From the NCBI GenBank assembly GCA_001592145.1, contig BCWJ01000001.1, positions 1 to 64,000 of the forward strand: DNA of 64,000 nt, given 5' to 3'. The position numbers and the translations under genes were made by a program. Each line of letters opens with the position of its first letter. The first letter of the stretch is position 1. This document shows, piece after piece, positions 54,491 to 64,000 of the stretch. This DNA is from Xylanimicrobium pachnodae JCM 13526 = NBRC 107786. Its GTDB lineage: Bacteria > Actinomycetota > Actinomycetes > Actinomycetales > Cellulomonadaceae. The notes under the pieces were generated by a model. That model had not been told where the DNA came from. It saw only the letters and a program-made list of their open reading frames with translations, and did not search any database.

Positions 54491-56263
54491 ATGGAACCGC
54501 TGTTCATCGGGCTCCTCGCGGCCGTCGCCGTCATCGCGGTGACCGCACTGGCACCCCGCACGGGCGTCTCGGCGCCGCTCATCCTGGTGCTCCTCGGTGC
54601 CGCCGTCACCGCGATCCCGGCGGTCCCGAACGTCCAGGTGTCGCCCGAGGTGATCCTCGCCGGCGTGCTGCCGCCGCTGCTCTACTCGGCCGCCGTCTCG
54701 ATGCCCACGATGGACTTCCGGCGTGACCTGGCCACCATCGGCGGCCTGTCCGTGGTGCTCGTGCTCATCACCGCGGTGCTGCTCGGGTTCGTGTTCTCCG
54801 CCCTCCTGCCGGGGCTCGGCCTCGCGGGCGGGATCGCGCTGGGCGCCATCGTGTCGCCCACCGACGCCGTGGCCACCTCGATCGTCAAGAAGCTCGGGGC
54901 ACCGCCGCGCGTGGTCACCGTGCTCGAGGGCGAGGGCCTGCTCAACGACGCCTCCGCCCTGGTGCTGCTGCGCTCCGCCGTCGCCGCCACGTCCGCCTCC
55001 GTGTCCTTCGGGCACGTCGCGGGCGACTTCCTGTGGGCCGTGGTCGGGGCCGTGACCGTCGGGGCGATCGTGGGGCAGCTGCTGCTCCAGGTGCGGCGGC
55101 TGGTGCGCAGCGCGCCGCTGTCCACCGCGGTCTCCTTCATCGTGCCGTTCGCCGCCTACCTGCCGGCCGAGCACCTGCACGCCTCCGGCCTGGTCGCCGT
55201 CGTCGCCGCGGGGCTCGTCACCGGGTACGGCTCCGCCCGCTACCTGGGCCCCCGTGACCGTGTCTCCGAGGACTCGAACTGGCGCACCGTCGAGCTGCTG
55301 CTCGAAGGAGGCGTGTTCCTGCTCATGGGTCTGGAGCTCTCGCAGATGGTCGTCGACGTGCGCGCGGAGCACGGCTCGCTGTGGTTCGGCGCCGGGGTCG
55401 CCGCGCTCGCCGCAGCCGTCGTCCTGCTGGTGCGGGCCGCGTACGTGACCCCGCTCGTCGCCTCCTTGGACCGGCGGGCGCGGCGCGGTGCCGCGCTGCG
55501 CGGCACCATCACCGGCGTGCAGCAGCGCCTGGAGACCACCCTCGCCGACGCGGACGCCGACGGCGTCGTCCGCATGCCGCCCGCCCCCGGACCACCCGTC
55601 GGGCATCCCGGTCGCGGCCCGCGGCTGGTTCCCGTGGCCCGTCTGCGCCGGCTCCAGGGCGGGCTCGTGCGCCGCGTCGCCGACATCGACTACCTCACGG
55701 CGAAGCCCCTCGGGCCGCGCGAGGGCGGGCTGCTCGTGTGGGCGGGCATGCGCGGCGTGGTCACTGTGGCCGCCGCGCAGTCGCTGCCCCACGACTTCCC
55801 GCACCGGCCCTTCGTGGTCCTGGTCGCGTTCGGCGTCGCGGCGGGCACGCTCCTGCTCCAGGGCGGCACCCTGCCGTGGGTGGTGCGCCGGCTCGGCCTG
55901 TCCGGCCAGGGGGCGCCCACGCGCGAGGAGTACCAGGTGGTGCGCCGCATCGTCGAGTCCGCCGCCCGCGACCTGCTCGACGACCCGGAGCTCAGGGAGC
56001 AGTACGAGCCCAACGTCATCGCGCGCGTCCGGGCCGACGTCGTGCGCGGTTACGCCGTCGACGACGTCGACGAGCAGGAGACGGCCGAACGCTTCGCCCG
56101 GTACCGCGGGCTGCGGCTGCGCGCCATCGACGTGCAACGCGACGCGCTCCTGGCCGCCCGCTCGACGGGGGTGCACGACTCCCGCCAGCTCGAACAGGCC
56201 CTGGCCGCGCTCGACGCCGAACAGATCATGGTCGAGATGAAGAAGCGCGCCGCGGGCGGCTGA
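54491..56263 (+). CDS. Na+/H+ antiporter, CPA1 family
   Basis: A 590-residue CPA1-type antiporter. About twelve N-terminal helices include the P-T-D-A-V-A-T-S motif (VSPTDAVATSIVKKLGAP) and the N-D-A-S-A-L motif (EGEGLLNDASALVLLRSAV) that hold the ion-binding Asp residues. The C-terminal about 110 residues are a cytoplasmic regulatory tail. It exchanges Na+ (or K+) for H+ across the membrane. It starts four bases after the propeller gene's stop, so the two are probably an operon. Confidence 0.9.
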   Translation: MEPLFIGLLAAVAVIAVTALAPRTGVSAPLILVLLGAAVTAIPAVPNVQVSPEVILAGVLPPLLYSAAVSMPTMDFRRDLATIGGLSVVLVLITAVLLGFVFSALLPGLGLAGGIALGAIVSPTDAVATSIVKKLGAPPRVVTVLEGEGLLNDASALVLLRSAVAATSASVSFGHVAGDFLWAVVGAVTVGAIVGQLLLQVRRLVRSAPLSTAVSFIVPFAAYLPAEHLHASGLVAVVAAGLVTGYGSARYLGPRDRVSEDSNWRTVELLLEGGVFLLMGLELSQMVVDVRAEHGSLWFGAGVAALAAAVVLLVRAAYVTPLVASLDRRARRGAALRGTITGVQQRLETTLADADADGVVRMPPAPGPPVGHPGRGPRLVPVARLRRLQGGLVRRVADIDYLTAKPLGPREGGLLVWAGMRGVVTVAAAQSLPHDFPHRPFVVLVAFGVAAGTLLLQGGTLPWVVRRLGLSGQGAPTREEYQVVRRIVESAARDLLDDPELREQYEPNVIARVRADVVRGYAVDDVDEQETAERFARYRGLRLRAIDVQRDALLAARSTGVHDSRQLEQALAALDAEQIMVEMKKRAAGG

Positions 56264-56288
56264 GAGCCCGGCCCGCCGCTCAGAGCGG

Positions 56289-56376
56289 GTGGCGAAGCGG
56301 CGAGATGATCGCGGTGAAACGGCGAGCACAGGCCGGTGAAACGGCGAGCAGGGTCTGGTGAAACGGCGAGATGCGG
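56289..56376. repeat. Four tandem 22-bp repeats
   Basis: Unit G-G-T-G-A-A-A-C-G-G-C-G-A-G-C-A followed by six variable bases, at an exact 22-base period (56313, 56335, 56357), with a degenerate first copy around 56291. It lies in the gap between the convergent antiporter and endonuclease IV genes. The GGCGAG core could be part of hairpin or protein-binding sites; no known family recognised. Confidence 0.8.
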
Positions 56377-57162
56377 TCAGATCCGGGCGCGCAGCCAGGC
56401 GATGTCGGGGCCCATGTCGCCGTGCGTCTCGCACACCACGGGGGCGCCGGCCGCGGCGACGACGCCCGCGAGCAGGTCCGGCGGGATGCGGCCCTCGCCG
56501 AAGTGCGCGTGCCGGTCGGCGCCCGACCCGGAGTCGTCGCGCGAGTCGTTCGCGTGCACCAGGTCGATGCGGCCCGTGATCGCCCGGATGTCGGCGACGG
56601 CGGTGGCGAGGTCGATGCCACCCGCCCAGGCGTGGCAGGTGTCGAGCGTGAACCCGACGACGTTCGCGTTGGAGCTTGCCTGCACGGCTGTCCACAGCTG
56701 TTCGATGCGGTCCAGGTGGCGTGCCATGGCGTGATCGCCGCCGGCCGTGTTCTCGATGAGCACGGGCACGTCCGTGTCGAGCGAGTCGATGGCCTTGCGC
56801 CAGTTGTCGAAACCCGTCTCCGGGGAGTCCTTGGCGGTCACGTGCCCGCCGTGCACGACGACGCCCCGGGCCCCGATGGCCGCCGCGCCGTCGAGCGTGG
56901 CCTGCAACAGCTTGCGCGACGGGATGCGGATGCGGTTGTTGGTGGACGCCACGTTGATGCCGTACGGGGCGTGCACGAACAGGGCGATACCGGCGTCCGC
57001 GGCGTCGTCTCTGAGCGCCTCCTCACCGCGCGGGTAGCCGGAACCGGTCACCTTCCACGACTGCGGGTCGCCGAGGAACACCTGCGCCACCTCGGCCCCG
57101 ATCGCGCGGGCCTGCGCGACGGCGTCCGCGCCGTCCACATGTGCCCCGATGCGGATGCTCAT
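56377..57162 (-). CDS. nfo: Endonuclease IV (deoxyribonuclease IV)
   Basis: A 261-residue AP endonuclease of the xylose-isomerase-like TIM barrel. Metal ligands are in [11 protein letters not shown] (first His), [24 protein letters not shown] (Glu), [11 protein letters not shown] (Asp and His), [20 protein letters not shown] and CETHGDMGP. It cleaves DNA at abasic sites during base-excision repair. Slightly shorter than E. coli Nfo (285) as in many actinobacteria. Start ATG 57160-57162. Confidence 0.88.
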   Translation of the reverse strand: MSIRIGAHVDGADAVAQARAIGAEVAQVFLGDPQSWKVTGSGYPRGEEALRDDAADAGIALFVHAPYGINVASTNNRIRIPSRKLLQATLDGAAAIGARGVVVHGGHVTAKDSPETGFDNWRKAIDSLDTDVPVLIENTAGGDHAMARHLDRIEQLWTAVQASSNANVVGFTLDTCHAWAGGIDLATAVADIRAITGRIDLVHANDSRDDSGSGADRHAHFGEGRIPPDLLAGVVAAAGAPVVCETHGDMGPDIAWLRARI

Positions 57163-57297
57163 GCCGCCCAGCCTAGGCACCCACCGACCACCGGGCTCGG
57201 AGGCGCCGCGTGCGCACGACGGCGATGGGCCGTCATCCTGCGCGAGGCCCTGTCATCCTGCGCGGTTCCGCAGGACCCAGGTGTGCCGCCGCAACCC

Positions 57298-58176
57298 TCA
57301 GACCTGGTCGCGCCAGGCGTGCCGCGGCTCGTAGCCGAGCACCCGGCGGGCCTTGTCGATGCTGAGCAGCGTCTCGCGCCCCACGAGCGGGCGCGTGAGC
57401 GGGACGTCGGGGAAGTGCTCGGCCATGAGCGCGGCCGAGTCCCGCTCCATGACGGTGTCCGCGTTCGCGACGACGAACGCCTCCCACCCCGTCAGGTCCG
57501 CCTCGAGGGCGAGCCGCACGGCCTGGGCGCCGTCGCGCGCGTCGATGTACCCCCACAGGTTCCAGCGGCGCAGCGCGGCGTCGTCCTGCCAGGTGGGGAA
57601 CATCGCGTAGTCCTCGGGCAGCATGACGTTGCTGAACCGCAGGCCCACCAGCTTGAGCTCCGGGTCCCAGCGGGTCAGGTGCCGCGCCATCTCCTCCTCC
57701 ACGGCCTTGCCGAGCGAGTAGGTGGACTCGGGGCGCACCGGGTACTCCTCGTCCACGGGCGCGTACGGCGGCGGCACGTCGAACGGCAGGCCCAGCACGG
57801 TCTCCGACGACGCCCACACCACGTTCCTGATACCCGCGATGCGTGCGGCCCGGAACACGTTGTACGTCGCCGGCACGTTGTTCGCGAACGTCGCCGCGTC
57901 GGGGGCCAGCCCCGGGGCGGGGATCGCCGCCAGGTGCACGACGGCGGTGGCCGGGGCCGACTCGTCGAACCCCGTGAGCAGCTCGACCACCTGCCCCAGG
58001 TCGGTCAGATCGGCCCGGACGAACTTCGCGGGCTGCGGTTCGCGCGGCGGCGTGCGGTCGACGGCGACGACGTCCCAGCCGTGCTCGGCCAGGTGGGCGA
58101 CGACGGCGGGGCCCAGCCGCCCGCTGGACCCGGTGACGACGACGCGGCCGCTGGTGGCGCAGTGTGGATGCCTCAT
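57298..58176 (-). CDS. NAD(P)-dependent epimerase/dehydratase (extended SDR)
   Basis: A 292-residue Rossmann-fold protein with the dinucleotide motif V-V-T-G-S-S-G-R-L-G and the catalytic pair Y-x-x-x-K in ESTYSLGKAVEEEMA. The extended-SDR C-terminal region ends E-P-R-H-A-W-R-D. It probably acts on a sugar or similar hydroxy compound; the substrate is unknown. Divergent from ppc with a 182-base intergenic region, in which I see no clear regulatory element. Confidence 0.87.
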   Translation of the reverse strand: MRHPHCATSGRVVVTGSSGRLGPAVVAHLAEHGWDVVAVDRTPPREPQPAKFVRADLTDLGQVVELLTGFDESAPATAVVHLAAIPAPGLAPDAATFANNVPATYNVFRAARIAGIRNVVWASSETVLGLPFDVPPPYAPVDEEYPVRPESTYSLGKAVEEEMARHLTRWDPELKLVGLRFSNVMLPEDYAMFPTWQDDAALRRWNLWGYIDARDGAQAVRLALEADLTGWEAFVVANADTVMERDSAALMAEHFPDVPLTRPLVGRETLLSIDKARRVLGYEPRHAWRDQV

Positions 58177-58358
58177 GGCCCCTGTCTACACGGTCGGATG
58201 CCCGGTGCGTGTTGCGGAACGTCACGCCATCCGAGGGTTTGCCGTGACATACCGGGACGCGGATCGAGGCCCGACCTCGACCCCCGGGCCGGTCCCTGGG
58301 CGACCACGGGGCGGACGGGTTCGACGGACCCCCCGGGGTTCGGCATACCCTCCTTGGC

Positions 58359-61064
<2,706 letters not shown>

Positions 61065-61120
61065 CGCACCACGCCCCGCGAAGCGGCCCATCTCGCGACC
61101 GAGCCCACCGGCCCGGCCCT

Positions 61121-61171
61121 GCGTGGTGGGCCGCTCCGCGTGGTGGGCCGCTCCGCGTGGTGGGCCGCTCC
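61121..61171. repeat. Three exact 17-bp tandem repeats
   Basis: GCGTGGTGGGCCGCTCC repeated three times without change (61121-61137, 61138-61154, 61155-61171) between the convergent ppc and VOC genes, 57 bases after the ppc stop. Identical copies suggest recent expansion. Confidence 0.9.
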
Positions 61172-61194
61172 GCGTGTGCGGTGGTGCGGGTGCA

Positions 61195-61959
61195 TCAGAC
61201 GCTGTTGAGCTGGAACCGGGTGCCCTGGGGGTCCGCGACGCCGATCTGGCGGCCGTAAGGGGTGTCGCGGAACTCGGCGTCGGTCGTGCCGCCCAGCTCG
61301 ACGGCCCGCGCGGCGAGCGCGTCGACGTCGTCGGCGCCCAGGTAGACCACCCAGGTGGAGGTGCCGCCGGTCCCGGCCAGGAACGAGCGGGCGTCGAAGA
61401 TGCCCGCGAGGGAGGCGGCGCCCTCGCCGTAGGTCGTGTACCGGAACTCGGGGGTGTCGGCCATGGTGGTCGCGGGCCAGCCTGCGGCGCGCGCGTAGAA
61501 GGTGACCGCGGCGTCGTAGTCCGACGACCACGTCTCGAACCAGACCGGCGTGCCGTGCTCGCCCGTCAGGGCGAAGCCGTCGCTGCCGCCGGGCTCCCAG
61601 AAGTCGAACGCCGCGCCGGCGGGGTCGACGCACGCGACGAACCGCCCCGAACCGGGCAGCTCCTGCGGCCCGTCGAGGACGGTGCCGCCTGCCTCGCGCA
61701 CCGCGGCCGCGCTGGCGTCGGCGTCGGAGGTGCGCAGGTAGACGCCCCACGTGGCGGGCCGCCCGGGCATCGTCGGACCCACCCCGGCGATGCTCCGGCC
61801 GTCCCGGTGGAAGCGGCCGTAGCCACCGGCCGCCGGACCGAAGCTCTCGTGCTCCCAGCCGAACAGCCGGCTGTAGAAGTCGATGGTCCGATCGACGTCG
61901 TCGGTGGCGACGTCCAACCAGATCGGGGCGCCGTCGGGCACCGGACCGCGGGTGGGCAT
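61195..61959 (-). CDS. VOC family protein (two glyoxalase-like domains)
   Basis: A 254-residue protein with two vicinal-oxygen-chelate modules: residues about 12-120 (P-I-W-L-D-V-A-T-D-D-V-D-R-T-I-D-F-Y) and 138-250 (P-V-W-F-E-T-W-S-S-D-Y-D-A-A-V-T-F-Y). The second ends D-P-Q-G-T-R-F-Q-L. It resembles glyoxalase/bleomycin-resistance-like two-domain proteins of actinobacteria; metal and substrate are not determinable. Divergent from the next VOC gene. Confidence 0.88.
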   Translation of the reverse strand: MPTRGPVPDGAPIWLDVATDDVDRTIDFYSRLFGWEHESFGPAAGGYGRFHRDGRSIAGVGPTMPGRPATWGVYLRTSDADASAAAVREAGGTVLDGPQELPGSGRFVACVDPAGAAFDFWEPGGSDGFALTGEHGTPVWFETWSSDYDAAVTFYARAAGWPATTMADTPEFRYTTYGEGAASLAGIFDARSFLAGTGGTSTWVVYLGADDVDALAARAVELGGTTDAEFRDTPYGRQIGVADPQGTRFQLNSV

Positions 61960-62051
61960 GGTTCCAGTACGGCACCGTGCCGGCGGGACCGCAAGCGCGC
62001 CGTCCCGGGACGTCGCGCCGTCCCGGGAAGATGCCGTTAGCGTCGGGGAGC

Positions 62052-62768
62052 ATGGCGGACCAGCCCCTCGTGGCCTCAGCAGGACTCTGCACCTTCAAGG
62101 ACCTGTGCATCGACGCGAACGACGCCGCCGTGCTCGGCGCGTTCTACGGCCGCACGCTCGGCCTGGACCTGGAGACGTTCGACGATCGTGGCGGGGCCGT
62201 GCTGCGCGGCGCGAGCCCCGAGCAGACCGTGTGGATCAACACCGTGCCCGAACCCAAGACGGTCAAGCATCGCGTGCACCTGGACGTGCGGGCGCGCTCC
62301 CTGGACGAGTTCCCGGACGCGCCGCGCGTCAGCGAGCCGGGCCGGTTCCGGTGGACGACGCTCGCCGATCCGGAGGGCGGTGAGTTCTGCGTGTTCGCGG
62401 ACGACGACGTGCCCGGCTACCGGCTCAAGGACGTGGTGGTGGACTGCGCGGACCCGGCGGTCGTGGCCCGCTTCTGGTTCGGGCTGCTGGGCGGTGAGCT
62501 GGGCCACGCCGGTGAGGGCGAGCAGGAGGAGTGGTGGTTGGACCACGGCGCGGGCGTGCCGTTCGAGTCGATCGACTTCGTGCCCGTCCCGGAGCCCAAG
62601 ACGGTCAAGAACCGCGTCCACTGGGACGTGCTGCTGGCGGACGGTGTGCAGGTCGCCGACCTGGTGGCCCGGGGTGCGACCGTGCTGCGCGCACCCGACA
62701 CCGACATCGCCTGGACCGTGATGGCCGACCCGGAGGGCAACGAGTTCTGCGTGTTCGAGGGCCGGTGA
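62052..62768 (+). CDS. VOC family protein (internally duplicated)
   Basis: A 238-residue VOC protein with two similar halves, each containing V-P-E-P-K-T-V-K-x-R-V-H-x-D-V and D-P-E-G-x-E-F-C-V-F, so the gene arose by internal duplication. This pattern is common in actinobacterial glyoxalase-like proteins of unknown substrate. Start ATG 62052 is preferred over the ATG at 61977 because VOC homology begins there. Confidence 0.87.
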   Translation: MADQPLVASAGLCTFKDLCIDANDAAVLGAFYGRTLGLDLETFDDRGGAVLRGASPEQTVWINTVPEPKTVKHRVHLDVRARSLDEFPDAPRVSEPGRFRWTTLADPEGGEFCVFADDDVPGYRLKDVVVDCADPAVVARFWFGLLGGELGHAGEGEQEEWWLDHGAGVPFESIDFVPVPEPKTVKNRVHWDVLLADGVQVADLVARGATVLRAPDTDIAWTVMADPEGNEFCVFEGR

Positions 62769-62788
62769 GCGTCAGCGGGCCAGGGTCG

Positions 62789-63700
62789 TCAGCGGGCCAG
62801 CGCCGCGAGCACGCGGGTCAGGCTGCTGCGCAGCCCCCACCGTTCGCTGAGGTGCTGGAGCGCCTCCGGGAAGGCGGCCGCCTGGGGCAGTGCGTCGTCG
62901 AGGTCCGGCACGGGGGCGTCCCGGGCCACCCGCACGACGGCGGGTGCGACGCGCAGGTAGTCGGCGCCCTCGGTGAGCCGCCGCTGCTGGGCGGGGGTCA
63001 GGCCGAACCCGGCGTCACGCGCGGCGAGCACACCGTCCAGGGTGCCGAACCGGGCGAGCAGCCCGGCGGCGGTCTTCTCCCCGATGCCGACGACGCCGGG
63101 CAGCCCGTCCGACGGGTCACCGCGCAGCACCGCCATGTCGGCGTAGGCGTCGCCGGTGGGGACGCCGTACTTCTCGGCCAGCCGCGCCTGGTCGACGACG
63201 TCGGGGTCGCGCACCCCGCGCGCCGGGTACAGGACGCGCACCCCGGCGTCGTCGTCCACCAGCTGGAACAGGTCGCGGTCGCCCGTCATGATCGACGTCG
63301 GACGCCGTCCGGCGGCGACCTCGCGGGCCACCAGGGTGCCGATGACGTCGTCGGCCTCGAACCCGGGCACGCCGACGCGGGCGACGCCGATCGCCTCCAG
63401 GACGGACGCGATGACGGGGACCTGCGGGGCCAGGTCCGCGGGCACGTCCTCCCCGCCCGACTCGGCCACCCGGTGCGCCTTGTACGAGGGGATCAGGTCG
63501 ACGCGCCACTGCGGACGCCAGTCGTCGTCCCAGCACGCGACCAGGCGCGTGGGCCGGTGCTCGGTGACCAGGAACGCGATGGTGTCGAGCAGGCCGCGGA
63601 TCGCGTTGACCGGTTCCCCGCGCGGCGAGCGGAGCGAGTCGGGCACACCGTAGAACGCCCGGAAGTACAGCGACGCGGTGTCCAGCAGCAGAAGGCTCAC
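62789..63700 (-). CDS. 5'-3' exonuclease (FEN-like, Pol I N-terminal domain type)
   Basis: A 303-residue nuclease: metal-binding Asp at LLLLDTASLYFRAFYG, V-A-C-W-D-D-D-W-R-P, P-G-F-E-A-D-D-V-I-G-T-L and MTGDRDLFQLVDD, then the helix-hairpin-helix GVVGIGEKTAAGLLARFG. It corresponds to the 5' nuclease domain of DNA polymerase I as a stand-alone protein (ExoIX/actinobacterial type) that removes RNA primers or flaps. The start is GTG at 63698-63700, giving the normal family N-terminus. Confidence 0.9.
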   Translation of the reverse strand: MSLLLLDTASLYFRAFYGVPDSLRSPRGEPVNAIRGLLDTIAFLVTEHRPTRLVACWDDDWRPQWRVDLIPSYKAHRVAESGGEDVPADLAPQVPVIASVLEAIGVARVGVPGFEADDVIGTLVAREVAAGRRPTSIMTGDRDLFQLVDDDAGVRVLYPARGVRDPDVVDQARLAEKYGVPTGDAYADMAVLRGDPSDGLPGVVGIGEKTAAGLLARFGTLDGVLAARDAGFGLTPAQQRRLTEGADYLRVAPAVVRVARDAPVPDLDDALPQAAAFPEALQHLSERWGLRSSLTRVLAALAR

Positions 63701-63794
63701 GGCGTCAGCGTGCCATGGGACGCCCACGCGCGGGGGAATCTGCGCGCGCCCTACCGCGTTGTCCACAGCGACGGTGGAAGGGGAGAGGTTCCGG

Positions 63795-63974
63795 ATGATC
63801 CAGATCCCGGCGACGCAGGACGTGCGCGAGCTCATCACGGTGGGGGTGCTGCTGGCGAACGGCCGCCTGGCGGGCCGCACGTTCGCGGATCGCGCGGCGG
63901 CGGAGGCGTGGGCGCGGCCCGAGGACGGCGAGCAGGTGGTCGAGTTCAACGCCGTCTGCGACTGCGACAGGTGA
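63795..63974 (+). CDS. Small hypothetical protein
   Basis: A 59-residue soluble protein starting MIQIPATQDVRELITVGVLL and ending F-N-A-V-C-D-C-D-R. ATG 63795 has a strong GGGAGAGG site seven bases upstream, and the frame is G/C-biased in third positions. No family recognised. Divergent from the exonuclease gene by 94 bases. Confidence 0.6.
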   Translation: MIQIPATQDVRELITVGVLLANGRLAGRTFADRAAAEAWARPEDGEQVVEFNAVCDCDR

Positions 63975-64000
63975 CCGGCCGCCGGGCGGGCTACGGCAGG

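Noticed and set aside
56281-56376. CRISPR or phage attachment repeats
   Set aside because: Period of 22 bases leaves only six variable bases between cores, too short for spacers, and there is no integrase or cas gene.

Overview
The window is about 70% G+C or higher with dense, short-spaced genes, many GTG starts and the hallmarks of an actinobacterium: an IrtAB-type iron transporter under a DtxR/IdeR-like box, a furA-katG pair, a LexA box of the TCGAAC-N4-GTTCGA type, a DUF222/HNH (13E12-type) protein and an F420-dependent reductase family protein. Gene content fits best with the order Micrococcales (Cellulomonadaceae or Promicromonosporaceae-like), but no rRNA is present to fix the genus. 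It looks like an ordinary chromosomal segment with one large surface-protein locus. I saw no tRNA, rRNA, CRISPR array, phage or insertion sequence, and no gene-free stretch longer than about 300 bases.

Layout. 1-4.5 kb: oxidoreductase and NIPSNAP genes, a GlxA-type regulator divergent from an esterase, and a MarR regulator. 4.5-8.9 kb: an iron-regulated irtA-irtB-like operon, where IrtA carries an N-terminal siderophore-interacting flavin domain. 8.9-9.8 kb: a Phd-like/RelE-like toxin-antitoxin pair. 10-14.6 kb: AraC regulator divergent from an aldo/keto reductase; ABC exporter divergent from a TetR regulator. 14.6-16 kb: a TPP riboswitch in front of an MFS (MHS-type) transporter, which is therefore a candidate thiamine or thiamine-precursor importer. 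16-19 kb: F420-type reductase, glutamine amidotransferase, MgtE magnesium transporter.

19.2-32.9 kb is the most distinctive region: a large LuxR-type ATPase regulator, a giant repeat adhesin (about 3,140 residues if read through one frameshift; 11 invasin-like and 8 cysteine-paired Ig-like repeats) and a sortase of unusual three-segment topology. 32.9-35.7 kb is the peroxide-defence pair furA-katG, closed by a 25-bp-stem hairpin. 35.7-41.9 kb: Cof-type phosphatase, FBP-domain protein, an apparently SOS-controlled DUF222/HNH protein, a double-Nudix protein and small membrane proteins. 41.4-44 kb: an Lrp regulator divergent from an amidinotransferase-ornithine cyclodeaminase pair, a likely arginine-to-proline route. 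44-51.7 kb: RlmC, a Rid protein and a complete peptide/oligosaccharide-type ABC importer with fused ATPases. 51.7-64 kb: housekeeping and mixed genes, including a Na+/H+ antiporter, endonuclease IV, an epimerase, PEP carboxylase, two VOC proteins and a 5'-3' exonuclease.

A recurring oddity is short exact tandem repeats (12, 15, 17 and 22 bp units), both inside genes and between them.
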